From positions 1 through 8,910 of the forward strand of contig JADCCH010000378.1 of assembly GCA_020252865.1 (NCBI GenBank): a stretch of DNA of 8,910 nt, written 5' to 3'. Below, in pieces: positions 1-6,282 of this stretch. The notes below the pieces were generated by a model. That model had not been told where the DNA came from and did no database searches. It saw nothing but the letters and a program-made list of their open reading frames with translations. A program made the position numbers and the translations under genes. Every line of letters begins with the position of its first letter. The first letter of the stretch is position 1. The stretch is from Methylobacterium sp. (GTDB lineage: Bacteria; Pseudomonadota; Alphaproteobacteria; Rhizobiales; Beijerinckiaceae).

Positions 1-1
1 A

Positions 2-427
2 GGCGAAACCGCCCTCGATTGCTTCGGCGGCCTCGGATATTCCGCTGCGATTCTGGCCGAAATCGGCCTCAAGACGACTTTCGCCGAGACGGATGCCGGC
101 CTGGGCAGCCGCGCGGTTGAGGCGCTGGCCAGCGTGGCCGGGCCGGTGCGCATTCTGCCAGCCCAGCCGATCACGCCTGGCGTGGCGCCGCTGGATGGCC
201 AGAAATATGATGTGATTCTCGTCAATGGCGCGGTCGAGCGCGAGCCGGCTGCGTTGCTGGATCGCCTGAAGGATGGTGGCCGACTCGGAATCATCGTCCG
301 GAAGGGGCGAGCGGCGCAGGCGCGCATTTACCTGCGTAGCGGTGGTGCCGTGTCGCACCGAATCGGGTTCGATGCGCAGGCGCCTGTGCTGCCGGGCTTC
401 CAGAGAGAGCCGGGCTTCGTTTTCTGA
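2..427 (+). CDS. Protein-L-isoaspartate O-methyltransferase family protein, 3' part (5' end outside window)
   Basis: The open frame runs in from the left edge, so only the last 141 residues are visible, against roughly 215-220 for full members of this family. The visible part is the second half of a class I SAM-dependent methyltransferase fold. A glycine-rich SAM loop reads ALDCFGGLGYSAAILAEI near the left edge. An acidic residue ending the next strand follows (TTFAETD). Then come the strand YDVILVNGAVE, the turn LKDGGRLGIIVRKG, and the C-terminal tail PVLPGFQREPGFVF, which I recall as typical of alphaproteobacterial members. Canonical PCMT enzymes repair L-isoaspartyl residues in aged proteins. 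This branch commonly sits just upstream of tolC in alphaproteobacteria, so its real substrate may differ. The SAM loop is degenerate: Phe stands where the first Gly of the usual GxGxG is expected. The family call is firm; the enzymatic activity is inference. Confidence 0.82.
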   Translation, partial: GETALDCFGGLGYSAAILAEIGLKTTFAETDAGLGSRAVEALASVAGPVRILPAQPITPGVAPLDGQKYDVILVNGAVEREPAALLDRLKDGGRLGIIVRKGRAAQARIYLRSGGAVSHRIGFDAQAPVLPGFQREPGFVF

Positions 428-567
428 GGCCATCCAGCTGCCGCGCTTCGCTGCGGAATTCCTCATAGATTTCATCATTTTGTTACACTATCGCATGATC
501 TGTGCCTTTTGGGAAACAGGTGAAAGCGAATCGCCGATTGCGAGCCCAAGAAAGCTCTAAGAAGGTG

Positions 568-595
568 TTTACAGCGGCAATTTGTAGGCTAGAAC
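568..595 (+). promoter_or_regulatory. Candidate sigma-70 type promoter for tolC
   Basis: A -35-like TTTACA (568-573) and a -10-like TAGAAC (590-595) are separated by 16 bases, about 100 bases before the tolC start. They match 5/6 and 4/6 of the consensus. The surrounding gap (428-696) is clearly more AT-rich than the genes, as expected for a promoter region. It holds no other feature I can support and no convincing terminator after the upstream methyltransferase gene, only a weak 4-5 bp hairpin near 440-456 with no T-run. This is a pattern match only. Confidence 0.3.
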
Positions 596-696
596 AAAAA
601 TAAGGCGTCGGATTCAGAATCTCGGCCGTCCCTTTATTGATTGCCATTGAGCCTACCGGTTTCTGCGAATCGGCGCAGGTTTCTCGGGGAGTTTTC

Positions 697-2073
697 ATGC
701 GGCGCGCATCGGTTTTGGCCTTTGGATTGATGTTGGCGGTTTCTCCGCTGGCACTGTCGTCTGCCTCCGCGCAAACGCTGGAAGCGGCGCTTTCGAGCGC
801 CTACCGGTCAAATCCGGATCTGAATGCGACGCGGGCGAGCCTCCGTGCGGTGGACGAGGGCATCGCGAGCGCCATGTCGGGCTACCGGCCGCGCATCACC
901 GGCTCAGCAGATTATGGCTATTCGGTCACCGATACGCGTTCGCGCGGCCAGCAGACCACGACCGATCTCAACCCGGCCGGCCTTGGCCTCTCGGTTTCCC
1001 AGACCCTTTATAATGGCGGGCGTACCGGCAACTCTGTGCGCGCGGCCGAAACGAATGTTCTCGCCTCCCGCGAGACCTTGCGGAACACCGAGCAGAACAC
1101 GCTTCTCGATGCCGTGACCGCCTATATGAACGTGCTGCGCGACACGGCGATCCTCAGCCTGCGCCAGAACAACGTGAATGTGCTTGTCGAGCAGGTTCGG
1201 CAGACGAAGGACCGGTTCGCTGTGGGGGAGGTGACCCGCACCGACGTGGCCCAGGCCGAGGCCCGCCTCGCCGGTGCGCGGTCGGATCTGGCGGTCAGCC
1301 AGTCCAATCAGCGCGGCTCGGTTGCCCGCTTCAAGCAGGTGACGGGGATGGACCCGAAGAAGCTTTCACCGGTTCAGCCGGTCGCGGCTTCCCGCCTGCC
1401 TAAATCGCAGGGTGAGGCCGTGAATCGCGCGCTGCGCGATCATCCGGTCATCTCGGCGGCCCTTCATGGCGTGGATGCGCAGCAATTGCAGGTGAAGGTG
1501 GTGGAGGGTGAGTTGCTGCCCACCGTCACGCTGACGGGTTCTTTGGCGCGGCGTTTTGATTCGCAGGCTCCGGATGACCGGCGCAATTCCGCTTCGGTGG
1601 TCGGCGCTTTGTCGATCCCGATCTATGATGGTGGTTCGGCCTATGCCCGCTCGCGTCAGGCCAAGGAAACGCTCGGCGAGCGGCGCATGCAGGTGGATTC
1701 GGCACGCGATCGCGTCGTCGCTGCGGTGATCGCCTCCTGGGCGCTGATGGAAGCCACCAAGTTCCAGATCGAAGGCGCTGCCGCGCAGGTGCAGGCGGCC
1801 GAAATCGCGCTCAACGGCGTCCGCGAGGAATACAAGGTGGGCCAGCGCACCACCCTGGACGTGCTCAATGCCGAACAGGAACTGCTGAATGCCCGTGTTG
1901 CACAGGTGACCGCGCAGCGCGACCGCGTGGTCGCGAGCTATGCGGTGCTTTCCTCCATCGGCCAACTCTCGGCGCGCTCTCTCGGCCTGAAGGTCGCGAC
2001 CTACGATCCGAAGGTTAATACCGAGCAGGTGCAGGATAAGTGGTTCGGCCTGCGCACGCCCTCGGGAGAATAA
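697..2073 (+). CDS. tolC: TolC family outer membrane channel protein
   Basis: The protein is a trimeric outer-membrane/periplasmic tunnel of the TolC (OEP) family. It serves as the exit duct for tripartite efflux pumps and type I secretion. From ATG 697 it has 458 residues, normal for the family. Residues 1-25 form a signal peptide (basic MRR, hydrophobic core, cleavage ASA|QT). Two homologous halves follow, each with long helices and a beta-barrel stretch: LEAALSSAYRSNPDLNATRA opens the first, and VSQTLYNGG marks a strand-helix junction that is mirrored by LSIPIYDGG in the second. The helix REEYKVGQRTTLDVLNAEQ is characteristic. The tail YDPKVNTEQVQDKWFGLRTP is, as I recall, conserved in rhizobial TolC proteins. 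ATG 697 is chosen over an in-frame TTG at 637 because GGGGAG (686-691) lies 5 bases upstream and the signal peptide starts there. No inner-membrane pump genes are adjacent, so its partners lie elsewhere. Confidence 0.93.
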   Translation: MRRASVLAFGLMLAVSPLALSSASAQTLEAALSSAYRSNPDLNATRASLRAVDEGIASAMSGYRPRITGSADYGYSVTDTRSRGQQTTTDLNPAGLGLSVSQTLYNGGRTGNSVRAAETNVLASRETLRNTEQNTLLDAVTAYMNVLRDTAILSLRQNNVNVLVEQVRQTKDRFAVGEVTRTDVAQAEARLAGARSDLAVSQSNQRGSVARFKQVTGMDPKKLSPVQPVAASRLPKSQGEAVNRALRDHPVISAALHGVDAQQLQVKVVEGELLPTVTLTGSLARRFDSQAPDDRRNSASVVGALSIPIYDGGSAYARSRQAKETLGERRMQVDSARDRVVAAVIASWALMEATKFQIEGAAAQVQAAEIALNGVREEYKVGQRTTLDVLNAEQELLNARVAQVTAQRDRVVASYAVLSSIGQLSARSLGLKVATYDPKVNTEQVQDKWFGLRTPSGE

Positions 2074-2245
2074 GCGAACTTTCCCCAGCCTTGTGATGCC
2101 GCGCATCGGCGGGGCTCTTGATCGAGAGCGCGAGAGCCGCGAATCTTTTCAGGTGATTCTCAACGGTATGTGCGGTTTTTCTCCGCAACCCTTCGTTGAA
2201 TCGCGAGGGGGCCGCTCGGGACTCCTGACCGTAACGGAGTGATTC

Positions 2246-2851
2246 ATGGCCAATAATGCCGCCGCCTTTCAGCCAGGCCAGCAGCCGGGCTCCGAGCCCT
2301 CGATGGAGGAAATCCTTGCCTCCATCCGGCGCATCATCGCGGATGACAGTCTCGGCAAGAAGAAGGACAACACCCCTGCGGCTGTTCCGCCTCCACCACC
2401 CCCGGCGCCCGAACCCGTTGCGATCGAGCCCGATGAGGATCTTGATTCAGACGTGCTTGATCTTGCCGGGGTCGCGACCCTTGCCGGCGAGCCTCATGAG
2501 GACGAGGTGATGATCGGCGAGGCCGAGGATGCCATGGCCGAGCCACAGGAATTCCCGGGCCGACCGGGACCCGTGCGTGCGATGGTCATGCCGCCGCCGG
2601 CCCCGGCGCCTTTGGCGACGCCGGTGCCGATGCAGCAAGATATCCTGGGTCGCGAGACGAGCGGCCTCGTGGCCAATGCCTTCGCGCAACTCTCGCGCAA
2701 TACGCCCATGCCGGCACCGGGCCGCACCCTCGAGGACCTGGTCGCCGAAATGCTGCGCCCCTTGCTTCGCGAGTGGATGGACAGTCACCTGCCGGGCATT
2801 GTCGAGCGCCTCGTGAAGGCCGAGATCGAGCGCGCGGCGCGCGGCAACTGA
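2246..2851 (+). CDS. popZ: Polar organizing protein PopZ (DUF2497 family)
   Basis: PopZ forms a polymeric matrix at the cell pole that anchors the chromosomal centromere through ParB and recruits cell-cycle proteins. In rhizobial-type cells it marks the growing or new pole. The 201-residue protein has the three-part PopZ layout. A short N-terminal binding helix reads EPSMEEILASIRRIIADD (residues 17-34). A disordered linker rich in Pro, Glu and Asp follows (about 35-155, with a polyproline run near 48). The C-terminal oligomerisation helices begin TLEDLVAEMLRPLLREW and continue to the end (about 161-201). It is somewhat longer than the Caulobacter protein (about 177 residues), the difference lying in the linker. 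The start has GGAG at 2236-2239, 6 bases upstream. The order tolC-popZ-valS is, as I recall, conserved in alphaproteobacteria. A palindromic repeat begins at the last base of the stop codon, so the 3' end of the mRNA is structured. Confidence 0.93.
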   Translation: MANNAAAFQPGQQPGSEPSMEEILASIRRIIADDSLGKKKDNTPAAVPPPPPPAPEPVAIEPDEDLDSDVLDLAGVATLAGEPHEDEVMIGEAEDAMAEPQEFPGRPGPVRAMVMPPPAPAPLATPVPMQQDILGRETSGLVANAFAQLSRNTPMPAPGRTLEDLVAEMLRPLLREWMDSHLPGIVERLVKAEIERAARGN

Positions 2852-2891
2852 TTGCTGCCGAAAAGTGGTTGCCGGTTCTCGGACCAGCGAT
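2851..2891 (+). repeat. Palindromic repeat, copy A, abutting the popZ stop codon
   Basis: The core AAGTGGTTGCCGGTT (2863-2877) matches AAGTGGNNNCCGGTT, found three times in the window. It sits in a long hairpin. Outer arms ATTGCTG (2851-2857) and CAGCGAT (2885-2891) pair over 7 bases with one G-T. After a two-base bulge (2883-2884), inner arms CCGAAAA (2858-2864) and TTCTCGG (2876-2882) pair with one mismatch. The loop is the 11-base GTGGTTGCCGG. The outer arm starts at the last base of the popZ TGA. A further small palindrome, TTCCC-TC-GGGAA, follows at about 2893-2904. No T-run follows, so it is not a terminator by itself. Confidence 0.8.
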
Positions 2892-2982
2892 CTTCCCTCG
2901 GGAAAGAAGCCGCGCATGGCGCAGCGGCGCTTTCCCCGAGCTTGACGCACCGATCCATCGCGTTATTGCCAAGATACGGTTC

Positions 2983-3009
2983 GGGCGTCCCACCGGGGCG
3001 CCCTTTTTT
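2983..3009 (+). terminator. Rho-independent terminator between popZ and valS
   Basis: GGGCGTCCC (2983-2991) pairs with GGGGCGCCC (2995-3003) to give a continuous 9-bp stem with a single T-G wobble and the triloop ACC. It is followed at once by six T (3004-3009). This is a textbook intrinsic terminator on the + strand. It most likely ends tolC/popZ transcription. It lies only 28-46 bases before the possible valS starts, so the valS promoter must overlap it, or it acts as an attenuator in the valS leader. A weak -35-like TTGACG sits at 2942-2947 with no good -10 box. Confidence 0.85.
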
Positions 3010-3055
3010 GTCGTGCGGGACTCTCCCGTTCGAGTGAGTGACGGATTTCGCTGAA

Positions 3056-5956
3056 ATGATGGACAAGACCTTCGACCCCGCGCGCATCGAGGCCCGCTGG
3101 AGCGCCGCATGGGAAAAGGCCGGAGCCTTCAGGGCCGGTCGCATCGAGGCCGAGCCCTATACCATCGTCATTCCGCCGCCGAACGTCACCGGCTCGCTGC
3201 ATATGGGGCACGCGCTCAACAACACCTTGCAGGATATCCTCTGCCGCTACTGGCGCATGAAGGGCCGAGACGTGCTCTGGCAGCCGGGCACCGACCATGC
3301 CGGCATCGCCACCCAGATGGTGGTGGAGCGCAAGCTCGCGGCCGAGGGCAAACCCGATCGCCGCAGCATGGGCCGCGACAGGTTCATGGATGAAGTCTGG
3401 TCTTGGAAGGAAGAGAGCGGCGGCACCATCATCCACCAGTTGAAGCGCCTCGGGGCCTCCTGCGATTGGAGCCGCGAGCGCTTCACGATGGGCAACCGCG
3501 AGGAGGGCGAGAAAGGCCAGATGCAGCGCGCCGTGCTGCAATTCTTCGTGACCCTGCGTGAGAAGGATTTGCTCTACAAGGCGAAGCGCCTCGTGAACTG
3601 GGACCCGAAGCTCCTGACCGCGATCTCCGATCTCGAGGTCGAGCAGCGGGAAGTGAAGGGGCATATGTGGTATTTCCGCTATCCGCTCGCGGGTGTGGAA
3701 TTCAACCCCGAGGATGAGCGCAGCTTCATCACCATCGCCACCACGCGCCCCGAAACCATGCTGGGCGATGGCGCCGTGGCGGTTCACCCGAAAAATGAGC
3801 GCCTCGGCTGGATGATCGGGAAACAGGTGATGCTGCCCCTGGTCAATCGCCTCATTCCGGTGATCGCGGATGAATATGCCGACCCGGAAAAGGGCACCGG
3901 CGCGGTGAAAATCACCGCCGCGCATGATTTCAACGATTACCAGGTCGCCAAACGCCACAATGTGCCGCTCATCAACCTGATGACGCCAACCGCGCATATG
4001 GTGAATGAGCCGCATATGCCCGAGGCCTATCGCGGGCTCGACCGCTATGAATGCCGCAAGCGCGTCGTGGCCGATCTCGATGCCTTGCAGCTTCTCGCGA
4101 AAACCGAGCCGCACACGCATATGGTGCCGCATGGTGATCGTTCCGGCGTGGTGATCGAGCCGCTGCTCACCGATCAATGGTATGTCGATGTGAAGCCACT
4201 GGCCGAAAAGGCCATGGGCTGGGTGCGCGAGGGCCAAATTCGCATCCATCCCGCCAATCGCGAGGCGGATTTCTTCCGCTGGATGGAGAATATCGAGCCC
4301 TGGTGCGTCTCGCGGCAACTCTGGTGGGGGCACCAGATCCCGGCCTGGTATGGCATGCAGTTATCTCCGGCTTGGCCAAAGCTTGGTGGAGGTGAAGTTG
4401 CACAGCACGCAATGCTGAACGAAAGCAAGATTTTCTACGCGACCTCAGAAGCTGAAGCTATCCGGCAGGCAGAGGAGTTTTATCATCGTCCTGTCGAGCT
4501 TTTTGACGATGAGGCAAAGTACAATTCCGCACGAGATCGCTTCGCCCGAAATTACAAAAATGATCCCGGTAAGGCTCCGCTCTACCGCGATCCCGACGTG
4601 CTCGACACCTGGTTCTCCTCCGCGCTCTGGCCGTTCTCCACCATGGGCTGGCCGGACCAAACGGCGGAACTCGCGCGCTACTACCCCGGCTCGGCTCTGG
4701 TGACGGCGGCGGATATCCTGTTCTTCTGGGTCGCGCGGATGATGATGGCCTCGGCCGCCACCGATCAGGCCCCGCCCTTCCGCGACGTCTATCTCCACGG
4801 CCTCGTGCGCGACGAGAAGGGCCGGAAGATGAGCAAATCCGTGGGCAATGTGCTTGATCCGCTCGTGGTGATCGACCAGCTCGGCGCCGATGCCCTGCGC
4901 TTCACCATCGCGAGCTTCGCCGCGCAGGGCCGCGACCCCAAGCTCGGCGTGAAAACCGCCGAGGGCTATCGCAACTTCTGCACCAAGCTCTGGAACGCCT
5001 CGCGCTTCGCCGAGATGAACGAGTGCCGCGCTGTCGCCGGGTTTGATCCGAGGGCCGTGAAGCTGCCGCTCAATCGCTGGATCATGGCCGAAGCCGATCA
5101 CGCGCTCGCGGGAATCGAGGCGGGAATCGAGGGCTACAAGTTCAACGAGGCGGCGCTCGCGGCCTATCGGTTCACGTGGAATATCGTCTGCGACTGGTAT
5201 CTCGAACTCGCCAAGCCCGTGCTTCAGGGCGAGGACGGCGACATAGCGTTTTCAAGCGAAGTGGGCACCGGTTCGCGTGAAGAAAACGCGTCCAAACAAT
5301 GGAATGCGAAGGATGAAACGCGCGCCGCTGTGGCCTTCGTGCTGGATCGCACCATCGCGATGCTCCACCCGTTCATGCCCTTCATCACCGAGGAGCTGAA
5401 CGCGGCCTATGGCGAGCTGGCGGGGCAGGCGAGGGGGCAACTCTGCACCGGCCAGTGGCCGCAGCCCATCGGCCTCGCGGATGCTTCCGCCGAAGCCGAG
5501 ATCGGCTTTACGGTCGAACTCATCTCGGAAATCCGCTCGGCGCGCGCCGAGATGAACGTGCCCGTGGCCACGCTCGCGCCGCTCGTCGTCGTGAATGCCG
5601 ATGCGGCAGGCGTGACCCGGGCGAAGGCGGCGGAGGATGCGCTCCGCCGCATGGCGCGTGTGTCGGACATCCAGTTCATGCAGGAAGCGCCGCCGCAGAG
5701 CCTGCAGATCCTCGTGCGCGGGCAGGTCGCCTGCATTCCGCTCGCGGGCATCATCGATATCGCGGCGGAGAAAAAGCGCCTCACATCCGAGCGCGAGAAG
5801 CTCGTGAAGGACATGGACGGCACGAAGCGCAAACTCGACAACCCGGATTTCGTGGCCCGCGCCCCCGAAGAGGTGATCGAGGAGAACCGCGAGCGCCTCG
5901 CCGAGGCCGAGAACCGCATCGCGCGCATCGACGAGGCGCTGAAGCGGCTGTGGTGA
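3056..5956 (+). CDS. valS: Valyl-tRNA synthetase
   Basis: This cytoplasmic class Ia aminoacyl-tRNA synthetase joins valine to tRNA-Val using ATP and edits mischarged threonine. Counted from ATG 3056 it has 966 residues. The ATP-binding HMGH motif is at 49-52 within PPNVTGSLHMGHALN. The CP1 editing domain contains TTRPETMLGD (from 229). WWGHQIPAWY and DVLDTWFSSALWPFS lie in the catalytic core, and KMSKS is at 591-595. The anticodon-binding domain begins near WNIVCDWYLELAKP (about 708). A ValS-type C-terminal coiled coil fills roughly the last 65 residues (AAEKKRLTSEREKLVKDM). Start choice is uncertain: ATG 3056, ATG 3059 and GTG 3038 are all in frame with weak ribosome sites. MMDKTFDP resembles other alphaproteobacterial N-termini, and ACGGA lies 10 bases before 3056. 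Two oddities: a lower-GC stretch at about 4351-4580 that seems to lengthen the loop after QIPAWYG, and an in-frame palindromic repeat encoding residues 730-748. All signature motifs are intact, so it is probably functional. Confidence 0.96.
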   Translation: MMDKTFDPARIEARWSAAWEKAGAFRAGRIEAEPYTIVIPPPNVTGSLHMGHALNNTLQDILCRYWRMKGRDVLWQPGTDHAGIATQMVVERKLAAEGKPDRRSMGRDRFMDEVWSWKEESGGTIIHQLKRLGASCDWSRERFTMGNREEGEKGQMQRAVLQFFVTLREKDLLYKAKRLVNWDPKLLTAISDLEVEQREVKGHMWYFRYPLAGVEFNPEDERSFITIATTRPETMLGDGAVAVHPKNERLGWMIGKQVMLPLVNRLIPVIADEYADPEKGTGAVKITAAHDFNDYQVAKRHNVPLINLMTPTAHMVNEPHMPEAYRGLDRYECRKRVVADLDALQLLAKTEPHTHMVPHGDRSGVVIEPLLTDQWYVDVKPLAEKAMGWVREGQIRIHPANREADFFRWMENIEPWCVSRQLWWGHQIPAWYGMQLSPAWPKLGGGEVAQHAMLNESKIFYATSEAEAIRQAEEFYHRPVELFDDEAKYNSARDRFARNYKNDPGKAPLYRDPDVLDTWFSSALWPFSTMGWPDQTAELARYYPGSALVTAADILFFWVARMMMASAATDQAPPFRDVYLHGLVRDEKGRKMSKSVGNVLDPLVVIDQLGADALRFTIASFAAQGRDPKLGVKTAEGYRNFCTKLWNASRFAEMNECRAVAGFDPRAVKLPLNRWIMAEADHALAGIEAGIEGYKFNEAALAAYRFTWNIVCDWYLELAKPVLQGEDGDIAFSSEVGTGSREENASKQWNAKDETRAAVAFVLDRTIAMLHPFMPFITEELNAAYGELAGQARGQLCTGQWPQPIGLADASAEAEIGFTVELISEIRSARAEMNVPVATLAPLVVVNADAAGVTRAKAAEDALRRMARVSDIQFMQEAPPQSLQILVRGQVACIPLAGIIDIAAEKKRLTSEREKLVKDMDGTKRKLDNPDFVARAPEEVIEENRERLAEAENRIARIDEALKRLW
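5245..5299 (+). repeat. Palindromic repeat, copy B, inserted in frame within valS
   Basis: The core AAGTGGGCACCGGTT (5259-5273) matches copies A and C. Outer arms GCGTTTTC (5246-5253) and GAAAACGC (5282-5289) are perfect 8-bp complements. Inner arms GCGAA (5256-5260) and TTCGC (5272-5276) also pair. The tail CAAACAA resembles the A-rich tail after copy C. It is translated as AFSSEVGTGSREENASKQ (residues 731-748), a peptide I recall seeing in other rhizobial-type predicted proteins, as expected if the same element lands in the same reading frame elsewhere. The flanking protein (CDWYLELAKPVLQGEDGD before, AKDETRAAVAFVLD after) is normal ValS, so the repeat looks like an insertion of about 20 codons. 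Confidence 0.85.
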
Positions 5957-6045
5957 ACCATCTCGGCCGGGCAGGCCCGCCAGGATGACGGGGCAGCTCG
6001 CCCGCTTTTGTGACGTTTGAGCAACAGGCCGGCTGGATTCGAAAT

Positions 6046-6078
6046 CCGCCTTCGGGCGGCGTGCGGTCCGCCGCTTTT
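6046..6078 (+). terminator. Probable valS terminator with two mutually exclusive hairpins
   Basis: GCGGCG (6056-6061) pairs with CGCCGC (6069-6074) around a 7-base loop and is followed by TTTT (6075-6078), a short-tailed intrinsic terminator. The preceding hairpin CCGCC-TTCG-GGCGG (6046-6059) has a stable TTCG tetraloop and uses the same GGCGG bases, so only one of the two can form at a time. The four-base T-run is short, hence moderate confidence. A weaker hairpin GGGC-AGCTC-GCCC followed by GCTTTT lies just upstream (5991-6009). Confidence 0.5.
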
Positions 6079-6192
6079 GCGCCACAAAGCGCGCGCCTTC
6101 CATGATGCAGCTAACGGCCTTGGAAACTTATGGTTTTTCCTTCGGGATAGTGTTTGCTCCTTAACCAAGTCGTGCTCCGGTATCGGCTTTCG

Positions 6193-6226
6193 GCGATTGA
6201 GACAGGCCTGCGCCTGTGGCAATCGC
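6193..6226 (+). promoter_or_regulatory. Long stem-loop in the ilvD leader
   Basis: GCGATTG (6193-6199) pairs perfectly with CAATCGC (6220-6226). After a 2x2 internal loop (AG/GG), ACAGGC (6202-6207) pairs perfectly with GCCTGT (6212-6217) around the tetraloop CTGC. That makes 13 base pairs in 34 bases, ending 56 bases before the ilvD start. No T-run follows, so it is not a simple terminator. It may be an mRNA leader structure, a protein-binding palindrome, or another dispersed repeat. The structure is visible; any function is inference. Confidence 0.6.
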
Positions 6227-6282
6227 TAGAGTGGGTGGAAACCGGAAAAAGACGCGTTTTCAGGGACGAAAAGGAACGGGCG

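Larger units (their letters stand above)
5957..6282 (+). other. Intergenic region between valS and ilvD (326 bases)
   Basis: No credible gene was found here. The only ATG-led frame before the first hairpin (5985, encoding MTGQLARFCDV) is short and not rich in Ile, Val or Leu codons, so it does not look like an ilv leader peptide. The stretch holds a GC-rich double hairpin after valS (6046-6078), an AT-richer middle (about 6118-6170) that could carry the ilvD promoter but shows no clear -35/-10 pair, a single CtrA-like half site TTAACCA near 6161, a long stem-loop (6193-6226), and a possible degenerate repeat copy (6235-6261). Confidence 0.6.

Noticed and set aside
655..665. ACCGGTTT before tolC as another repeat copy
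   Set aside because: Only the right half of the core matches and no complementary arms flank it.
1368..1382. CACCGGTTC inside tolC as another repeat copy
   Set aside because: No AAGTGG half and no palindrome. The codons fit normal TolC sequence.
1366..2106. 246-residue open frame on the - strand opposite tolC
   Set aside because: Antisense shadow of a well-recognised TolC frame with no start signal or domain.
2087..2116. Hairpin after tolC (AGCC/GGCT outside GATGC-CGC-GCATC)
   Set aside because: The inner stem is only 5 bp, the joint is unpaired and there is no T-run, so a terminator cannot be claimed. It could still be a minor mRNA 3' structure.
2963..4333. 456-residue open frame on the - strand opposite valS
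   Set aside because: Shadow frame of the valS coding region with low-complexity composition. It also runs across the strong + strand terminator.
5985..6020. Short frame MTGQLARFCDV as an ilv attenuation leader peptide
   Set aside because: It lacks runs of Ile, Val or Leu codons and has no clear ribosome site.
6035..6050. TTCGAAATCC resembling a tRNA T-loop after valS
   Set aside because: The stem around it is only 3-4 bp and no acceptor, D or anticodon arms can be placed on either strand.
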